Shown: in pieces, positions 16,710 through 21,020 of the stretch
How positions within the stretch are numbered: position 1 is the stretch's first letter
Layout: each line of letters begins with the position of its first letter
Source of the DNA: JABFRJ01 sp964389095
Lineage (GTDB): Bacteria > Pseudomonadota > Alphaproteobacteria > Rhizobiales > Hyphomicrobiaceae
NCBI GenBank assembly: GCA_964389095.1
Contig: CAYMEB010000066.1
Location: 1-21,020 of the forward strand
Reading direction: 5' to 3'
DNA: 21,020 nt
Translations under genes and position numbers: made by a program
The notes under the pieces: generated by a model
What the model saw: only the letters and a program-made list of their open reading frames with translations
What the model was told of the DNA's origin: nothing
The model's database searches: none

Positions 16710-17729
16710 TTGTCGCCGGCTGGCCGCAAGATCAGCTCCGGCTACGATCAGGTCGCGGCGACAGAGAACGGACGCGGCTGGATAGGGATCGCCTTGTTCG
16801 TGGGCGCCGTCGTGCTCGCCTCCGTCGCCTGGCGCATCGGCATCATTGGGCTCGATAACAGCGCGGTCTGGGCAATTGTCGTGGTGGCCGGCCTGACGAT
16901 GCTGGCGCTGCCGATCATCGTCCGCCACCTCGGGCTGCGCCTGCCGCAGAGCATCGCGGATCGCCTCCCGGCCGGACCGCGCCTGCTGATGATGGGCGTC
17001 GCGACAGTGCTCGCAGGCGCGGGCTGGCTCTACTACGTTTCCCCGCATTTACCTGGAGATCCGTCCGCCGGAGGCAATCGCACACCGGCGACGGCCGCGA
17101 TCCGGCCAAATACGCCACCTGCCGCCGCAGCGCTGAGCGGACGCGCGGCGGTGCTGGATGGGCAGACCCTGCGTCTCGACGGCGCGCAGATCCGCCTGGC
17201 GGGACTGGAGGCGCCGGAGCGAGCGCAGCGATGCACGCGCGGCGGGCGTCCCTGGCGGTGTGGCGAAGCCGCCAGGACGGCGCTCGAAAAGCTCGTTCGC
17301 GGCAAACAGGTCCGCTGCACGGCGGCCTCGCGCGACGACGGAGCGGGCCGGATGCTGGCGACCTGCACCGTCGATTCGATCGATCTCGGCGACCATCTGG
17401 TACGCCAGGGCCATGTCTTCTCGACCTCGACGCTCTTCGGCGGCTACGCGTCGGCCGAGCGCGAGGCGCGTTCGGCGGGCCGCGGCTTGTGGTCCGGAGA
17501 GGCGGAGCGTCCCTCCGAGTTCCGCGTCAAGAAATGGGACGAGGCTCGTGCCAACGCTCCCGACGGCTGCCCGATCAAGGGGCTCGTCACCGGGTCGGGG
17601 CGCAGCTACGTGATGCCGTGGGCATCGGACTATTCGACGCGCAAGGTCAGGGTCAGCCGCGGCGAGCGCTGGTTCTGCAGCGAGCAAGATGCCGCCGCTG
17701 CCGGCTTCAAGCCGGCGGGCCGCGGATAG
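16710..17729 (+). CDS. Membrane-anchored thermonuclease (SNase-domain) protein
   Basis: Residue numbers from the TTG at 16710. Three hydrophobic segments (about 23-46, 52-71, 90-110) anchor the protein. After a Pro/Ala linker comes a staphylococcal-nuclease domain (about 142-266): GQTLRLDGAQIRLAGLEAPE (151-170), where Arg162, Glu167 and Glu170 would match the catalytic Arg/Asp/Glu set with Glu in place of Asp; the third catalytic Arg in GAGRMLATC (Arg214); and GLWSG at the end. A C-terminal Cys-containing module (287-336: CPIKGLVTGSG, RGERWFCSEQDAAAAGF) is common in rhizobial thermonucleases. Expected role is hydrolysis of nucleic acid at or outside the inner membrane. No start with a ribosome site exists after the upstream TAG, so the true N-terminus is probably at 16440. 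A GCCGGC hairpin lies at the 3' end of the gene (17700-17716). Confidence 0.8.
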   Translation: MSPAGRKISSGYDQVAATENGRGWIGIALFVGAVVLASVAWRIGIIGLDNSAVWAIVVVAGLTMLALPIIVRHLGLRLPQSIADRLPAGPRLLMMGVATVLAGAGWLYYVSPHLPGDPSAGGNRTPATAAIRPNTPPAAAALSGRAAVLDGQTLRLDGAQIRLAGLEAPERAQRCTRGGRPWRCGEAARTALEKLVRGKQVRCTAASRDDGAGRMLATCTVDSIDLGDHLVRQGHVFSTSTLFGGYASAEREARSAGRGLWSGEAERPSEFRVKKWDEARANAPDGCPIKGLVTGSGRSYVMPWASDYSTRKVRVSRGERWFCSEQDAAAAGFKPAGRG

Positions 17730-17887
17730 GTAACATCCAGGGATCGGACCGGCGAGCGACCGGCAGTACCGCCGCCCCGACAAGTGCGCTATGGCGCTCC
17801 AACGTCGCCGCAACCCGATTCTGTCCGACGAAGGAATGGTATGACCGCGTGACCGCTCGATCCAAAGCTCCTGGAAGTGTCGGCGAC

Positions 17888-19192
17888 ATGCCGGCACAGG
17901 CGTGGCCCGACGGCATCTCGCCGACCAGCGAGTATGCGGCGGCTCTCAATCACGTACGGGACGGAGAAGGCCACCTGTTCGTGACCGGACGGGCCGGCAC
18001 GGGCAAATCCACGCTATTGCGAGCCTTGCGCGATCTCGTCAGCGAGGAACTGGTGGTTCTGGCGCCGACCGGGCTCGCGGCGGTCAATGTCGGCGGCCAG
18101 ACGATCCACTCGTTCTTCGGCCTGCCGCCGAGGCTGATCCGTCCGGACGACATCCGGCGCAGCCGGAACGGAACCATCATGCGGCGGATCAAGCATCTGG
18201 TGATCGACGAAGTGTCGATGGTGCGCTCCGATCTCATGTGGGCGATCGACCAATCTCTGCGCGTGAACCGCGGCCGGCCGCGCGAACCTTTCGGCGGCGT
18301 GCGGCTGATGCTGTTCGGGGATCTGCACCAACTTCCTCCTGTCGTCCAGGAGGCGGAAGTCGCATCCCACCTCGAGGCGGAACACGGCGGCCCGTTCTTC
18401 TTTTCGATCGGAGCGTTGCGCGAGGGCATGGGCATGCGTCTGCTCGAACTCACGCAGGTGTTCCGCCAGAGCGAAGGCCCGTTGCTGACCGTGCTCAACC
18501 GTATTCGGGAGGGCGAGGCGGACGAGAACGATCTCGAGGTCCTGAACGATCGCGTGCGCCCGGTACGCACCTTGTCGGAGGGGCAGGCCTACGTGATCCT
18601 GACGCCGACCAATGCCGCGGCGCAGAGAATCAATCTGGCCTACCTCGACGCTCTGTCTGGACAGGCCCGTCTCTACGAAGCCGGCGTGACCGGCGAGTTC
18701 TCGGGCACCGCACAGCCGACAGATGCCGCATTGACCCTGAAGGTCGGCGCAAAGGTCATCATGCTTCGCAATGATGCCGACCGCCGATGGGTCAACGGTT
18801 CGATCGCCAGGATCTCGCGGCTGGAGGAAGATCGTATCTGGATCGAGATCGGCGGTACCGAGTACGAGGTCGAGCAGACCTCGTGGGAGAACCGCCGCTA
18901 CGCCTTCGATCAAGGTCAAGGCAAGATCGTGGAGACCGTGGCCGGGACGTTCCGTCAGTTTCCGGTTCGACTGGCCTGGGCCCTGACCATCCACAAGAGC
19001 CAGGGCCTCACGCTGGACAAGGTCTACATCGACCTGGGGCGGGGCACTTTCGCACACGGGCAGACTTACGTCGCCCTGTCACGCTGCCGTTCCCTCGAAG
19101 GGCTGGCGCTGGCGCGGGCGCTGAAGCCGAGCGACATCCTGTTCGATCGTGCTGCAACCGCGTACCGCGACCTATACTCATCCATAAATTGA
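17888..19192 (+). CDS. PIF1/RecD-like superfamily 1 DNA helicase
   Basis: A 434-residue helicase of the PIF1/RecD group, which unwinds DNA 5'-3' in the family. Motifs in order: Walker A TGRAGTGKST (33-42, Lys40); Ia LAPTGLAAVNVGGQTIHSFF (58-77); Walker B VIDEVSMV (105-112); III GDLHQLPPV (144-152); IV LTQVFRQ (188-194); the nucleotide-contacting ILTPTNAAAQRIN (237-249); V WALTIHKSQGLTLDKV (364-379); VI YVALSRCRSLEGL (394-406). All catalytic residues look intact. The ATG at 17888 has GGAAG 11 bases upstream; a GTG at 17849 is an alternative. No terminal accessory domain is visible. The gene ends in an AT-rich stretch that begins the phasin promoter region. Role inferred: replication-fork or R-loop/G4 processing. 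Confidence 0.92.
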   Translation: MPAQAWPDGISPTSEYAAALNHVRDGEGHLFVTGRAGTGKSTLLRALRDLVSEELVVLAPTGLAAVNVGGQTIHSFFGLPPRLIRPDDIRRSRNGTIMRRIKHLVIDEVSMVRSDLMWAIDQSLRVNRGRPREPFGGVRLMLFGDLHQLPPVVQEAEVASHLEAEHGGPFFFSIGALREGMGMRLLELTQVFRQSEGPLLTVLNRIREGEADENDLEVLNDRVRPVRTLSEGQAYVILTPTNAAAQRINLAYLDALSGQARLYEAGVTGEFSGTAQPTDAALTLKVGAKVIMLRNDADRRWVNGSIARISRLEEDRIWIEIGGTEYEVEQTSWENRRYAFDQGQGKIVETVAGTFRQFPVRLAWALTIHKSQGLTLDKVYIDLGRGTFAHGQTYVALSRCRSLEGLALARALKPSDILFDRAATAYRDLYSSIN

Positions 19193-19202
19193 TTTTTTTT
19201 CA

Positions 19203-19215
19203 GAATCTTATGTGG
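19203..19215. repeat. AT-rich motif copy 1 (GAATCTTATGTGG), upstream of the phasin gene
   Basis: One of three related elements (others at 20537-20555 and 20704-20722) sharing the pattern G-W-ATCT-K-AT-R-T. With the preceding TTTC it matches the 20533-20550 copy at 14 of 18 positions. It lies about 100 bases before the phasin ATG. A shared operator is possible but unproven. Confidence 0.35.
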
Positions 19216-19229
19216 TCAAGCATTTTATG

Positions 19230-19259
19230 TTGCAATGCACAAGATTTGTGCTATTGTGC
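19230..19259 (+). promoter_or_regulatory. Phasin promoter with operator-like dyad
   Basis: Candidate -35 TTGCAA (19230-19235) and -10 TATTGT (19252-19257) with a 16-base spacer. The spacer contains a perfect 6-bp dyad, GCACAA-gat-TTGTGC (19237-19251), and TTGTGC repeats at 19254-19259. Repressors often bind between the boxes. Phasin genes are known to be repressed by PhaR-type regulators, some of which bind TGC-rich sites. The boxes match consensus at only 4 of 6 positions each. Confidence 0.45.
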
Positions 19260-19312
19260 TCTGCATCATTCGCGCGCCACGCGCGCACTGGGTTCAAGAG
19301 CGGAGACATTCC

Positions 19313-19768
19313 ATGAACGCCGAGATCACGCGCCAGACCGAAGAATTCCTCAAAGCCGCCCGCGAAGTCCGCATTCCCGAGAACGTCCAGTCGATGATCG
19401 AGGACGGCGTCGCTCGCGGCCGCAAGGCCGTCGACGGCATCGCCGAGGCGACCAAGAGCAACGTGAAGGTTGCCGAGGACGTGATGTCGGCAGTCCAGGC
19501 CGGCGCCAAGGCGATCGGTGAGAAGGTGATCGAGAACACGCGCTGCAACACCGACGCCATGCTCAACGCCACCGCGGAGATCATCCGCGCGAAGTCGCTG
19601 CCCGAGGCCGCCCGTCTGCAGGCCGAGTTCGTCCGCTCGCAGCTGACCACGGCCGGGACGCAGACGCAGGAGCTGTTCCAGCTCTATGCGAACGTCACGC
19701 GCGCGACGCTGGAGCACATCAACGCCGCGGCCGGTAAGGCTTTCGAGAGCGCACGCAAGGTCGCCTGA
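19313..19768 (+). CDS. Phasin family protein
   Basis: A 151-residue, almost entirely helical, amphipathic protein of the Phasin_2 type, which coats polyhydroxyalkanoate granules in the cytoplasm and controls their number and size. Visible signature parts are ENVQSMIEDGVARGRKAVDG (23-42), repeated AEDVM/AKAIGEKVIENT helices, and AKSLPEAARLQAEFVRSQL (93-111), the most conserved stretch of the family, followed by QTQELFQLYANV (117-128). Length is typical. The ATG at 19313 has CGGAG 8 bases upstream. It has its own AT-rich promoter region and a strong terminator, so it is monocistronic. No PHA synthase or depolymerase gene is in the window. Confidence 0.92.
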   Translation: MNAEITRQTEEFLKAAREVRIPENVQSMIEDGVARGRKAVDGIAEATKSNVKVAEDVMSAVQAGAKAIGEKVIENTRCNTDAMLNATAEIIRAKSLPEAARLQAEFVRSQLTTAGTQTQELFQLYANVTRATLEHINAAAGKAFESARKVA

Positions 19769-19795
19769 TCTGCGCACCAGTCCCTGAGTTGATCG

Positions 19796-19831
19796 AGGCG
19801 AGGCCTGCCAACGGGCCTCGCCTGTTCTTTT
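19796..19831 (+). terminator. Rho-independent terminator of the phasin gene
   Basis: A perfect 10-bp stem, AGGCGAGGCC (19796-19805) with GGCCTCGCCT (19814-19823), an 8-base loop, then GTTCTTTT. It lies 28 bases after the phasin stop and ends about 32 bases before the convergent gene's stop. Confidence 0.85.
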
Positions 19832-19863
19832 GGGACAGTGCGATCGAGCGGCGCCGCCTGCGC

Positions 19864-20508
19864 TTATGCCCGATCGACTCGCGGCACCTTGGGAACACTT
19901 GGCACCGCAAGACCGCGCGCCTCCAGCTCCTTCGTCAAAGCGGCCAGGTGCCCGGAACTCGCCGGGCTCGACTGATAGCGCCCTTTGCGCTCACGCGCGA
20001 TCACGCCCATCTTCACCAGCCGGTCAAGATGTGCCGTGAGCGTGGCGTCGTCGATGGACTTGTCGAACACACGGATTGCGCCGAGCACGGCCGCCGCCTT
20101 CAGTTCCGTCGCATTGTCCGTTTCGAGCAGCAGCTTGACGACCACGTACTCACGGCGCAGCACGTCGTCGTCCCGGCCCGAGAAGTCGTTCGTCGGCTTG
20201 CGCTGTGGTTTAGACTGCCGTGGCACCGCTTCCGGCTCGCCGAGCTCGGCGAGCATGCTGTCGAGGCGGTTCCGCATGCGGGCGCCGAGCTGCTGGGCCG
20301 CCTCTCGATCGAGTTCGGCGACCGCGCGGACCGTGCCGCCGAAATCCAGCTGGAAGCGAGCCGCGATCTCGTTGACCACCCGTTCGGCCGAGACCCCTCC
20401 CTTGGCGAACTCGGCTACCAGCCGGCGGGTCTCTTCCTTTTCGCCGAGCAGCTTCGTCACCAGCGCCACGAGGCTGGCCTGGGACTCACGGTCGTTCTCA
20501 ACTGACAT
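19864..20508 (-). CDS. Protein of unknown family with possible winged-helix C-terminal segment
   Basis: A 214-residue soluble protein that I do not recognise. The first 95 residues are helical and charged (SLVALVTKLLGEKEETRRLV, 12-31; AAQQLGARMRNRLDSML, 70-86). A basic linker follows (QSKPQRKPTNDFS, 98-110). The segment 117-180 has a helix-helix-helix-strand order compatible with a winged helix: LRREYVVVKLLLE, ELKAAAVLGAIRVF, IDDATLTAHLDRLVKMGVIARERKGRYQ. The text KMGVIARERKGRY resembles the recognition-helix end and wing of many transcription regulators. It is not PhaR, since no PHB-accumulation-regulator N-terminus is visible. The ATG at 20508 was chosen because upstream codons are AT-rich promoter-like sequence; no strong ribosome site is present. 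It is convergent with the phasin gene and divergent from the TIR gene. Confidence 0.65.
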   Translation of the reverse strand: MSVENDRESQASLVALVTKLLGEKEETRRLVAEFAKGGVSAERVVNEIAARFQLDFGGTVRAVAELDREAAQQLGARMRNRLDSMLAELGEPEAVPRQSKPQRKPTNDFSGRDDDVLRREYVVVKLLLETDNATELKAAAVLGAIRVFDKSIDDATLTAHLDRLVKMGVIARERKGRYQSSPASSGHLAALTKELEARGLAVPSVPKVPRVDRA

Positions 20509-20536
20509 CAGCACACCAAACGCACAGCAAGATTTC

Positions 20537-20555
20537 CGTATCTTATATTGATTGA
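20537..20555. repeat. AT-rich motif copy 2, upstream of the unknown regulator-like gene
   Basis: CGTATCTTATATTGATTGA, matching copy 3 (20704-20722) at 15 of 19 positions in the same orientation. It lies 28 bases from the ATG of the minus gene at 20508, where a -10 region or operator would be expected. On the minus strand it contains TATAAG, a possible -10, with TTGACT (20568-20573 on that strand) somewhat too far upstream. Confidence 0.4.
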
Positions 20556-20703
20556 CGCTTAACGGCAAGTCAACAACCAGCTCCGAACCCGCCGCCCGGC
20601 TGGATCCGCCCCAGCGGACTCGGTCAAAATCACAGCAGTTAGCTGGATAGACCGGCTGCCGGTGGACACGGGTGCCTGCACAACGAGACTTGACAGCGTT
20701 ATT

Positions 20704-20722
20704 CGTATCTGATGTTTGTTGA
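20704..20722. repeat. AT-rich motif copy 3, upstream of the TIR gene
   Basis: CGTATCTGATGTTTGTTGA, 28 bases before the TIR ATG at 20751. A perfect -35 hexamer TTGACA (20690-20695) lies just upstream, so the motif covers the place where a -10 box would be. No good -10 hexamer is visible at 17 bases spacing. Confidence 0.4.
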
Positions 20723-20750
20723 TATGTCAGTTGCGTACTCGGAGTTCAAG

Positions 20751-21020
20751 ATGCCGGCGCCGGTATCGATCAGATCGCTGAAGTTGCGCCGCCTTCTCGG
20801 CCGGAAGCCGGTCTTCTTCTGCTGGCGGCGCGATGATTGCGCCGACATTGCAGGCCGCATCTACGACCGCCTGCTCCTGAAAATCGGCGCCAGACGCGTG
20901 ATCCGGGACCTGGAATCGATCCCGCTCGGCCACAACTTTCGAACTTACATCAAGGGTGCGGTGCCCTGCTGCAGGGCGGTCGTGGCCGTGATCGGCCCAA
21001 ACTGGCTCAAAGCCCTGGCC
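20751..21020 (+). CDS. TIR domain-containing protein (partial, cut by window edge)
   Basis: The first 90 codons of a TIR_2-type protein. The strand PVFFCWRRDD (20-29) replaces the common VFISYRRxD. It is followed by the helix ADIAGRIYDRLLLKIG (31-46), RVIRDLESIPLG (49-60, box-2/BB-loop region) with Glu55 as a candidate catalytic residue, the helix FRTYIKGAV (63-71) and the strand AVVAVIGPNWL (76-86). Bacterial TIR domains often cleave NAD, including in phage-defence proteins, but this Arg-Arg-Asp-Asp subtype is also found in signalling proteins fused to TPR, Sel1 or SUMF modules. What follows lies outside the window. The ATG at 20751 has GGAG 8 bases upstream; an in-frame ATG at 20724 has none. 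Confidence 0.82.
   Translation, partial: MPAPVSIRSLKLRRLLGRKPVFFCWRRDDCADIAGRIYDRLLLKIGARRVIRDLESIPLGHNFRTYIKGAVPCCRAVVAVIGPNWLKALA

Noticed and set aside
18014..19057. 347-codon minus-strand open frame opposite the helicase
   Set aside because: The helicase on the plus strand has all its motifs; the antisense frame has none.

Overview
The window is GC-rich with strongly GC-biased third codon positions. It carries a phasin, a Wzc/GumC-type exopolysaccharide protein, a TAXI-type binding protein and a membrane-anchored thermonuclease. This points to an alphaproteobacterium, most likely Hyphomicrobiales or a close relative; that placement is an inference from gene content. I saw no rRNA, tRNA, CRISPR array or insertion sequence.

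Layout. (1) 1-3869: a divergent exopolysaccharide pair, a Wzc/GumC-like protein (minus, running off the left edge) and an undecaprenyl-phosphate sugar transferase (plus). Both look impaired: the ATPase has Thr in place of the Walker A lysine, and the transferase has a TGA where the family has Trp. (2) 4087-5197: a GyrI-like effector-binding protein followed by MoaB. (3) 5221-8900, minus: an operon of an M20 metallopeptidase, an amidase-signature hydrolase and an inositol-monophosphatase-family phosphatase. A DMT/EamA exporter (9182-10156) is divergent from it. (4) 10157-16266: the most unusual part. Two divergent arms share a 482-base control region. The minus arm encodes an orphan TAXI periplasmic binding protein and a membrane-anchored beta-domain/TPR-Sel1 protein. 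The plus arm encodes a dynamin-like GTPase (interrupted) and a second beta-domain/TPR-Sel1 protein that resembles the first. No TRAP permease is present. (5) 16440-19192: a membrane-anchored SNase-domain protein whose reading frame is cut by an in-frame TAG, then a PIF1/RecD-like helicase. (6) 19193-21020: a phasin with a dyad between its predicted -35 and -10 boxes and a clear terminator, a convergent protein of unknown family with a possible winged-helix segment, and the start of a TIR-domain gene cut by the right edge. A similar AT-rich motif lies upstream of all three of these genes.

How it may work together. Region 4 reads as a candidate envelope system. A periplasmic TAXI protein would sense a ligand, two single-pass proteins with periplasmic Sel1/TPR domains would relay or scaffold, and a cytoplasmic dynamin-like GTPase would act on the membrane. 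This is inference from gene order, topology and paralogy only. Four apparent reading-frame lesions occur in three genes of the window (TGA at 3576, a -1 shift near 13721, TAG at 14780, TAG at 16701). Whether they are real mutations, natural gene boundaries or sequence errors matters for interpreting the locus.
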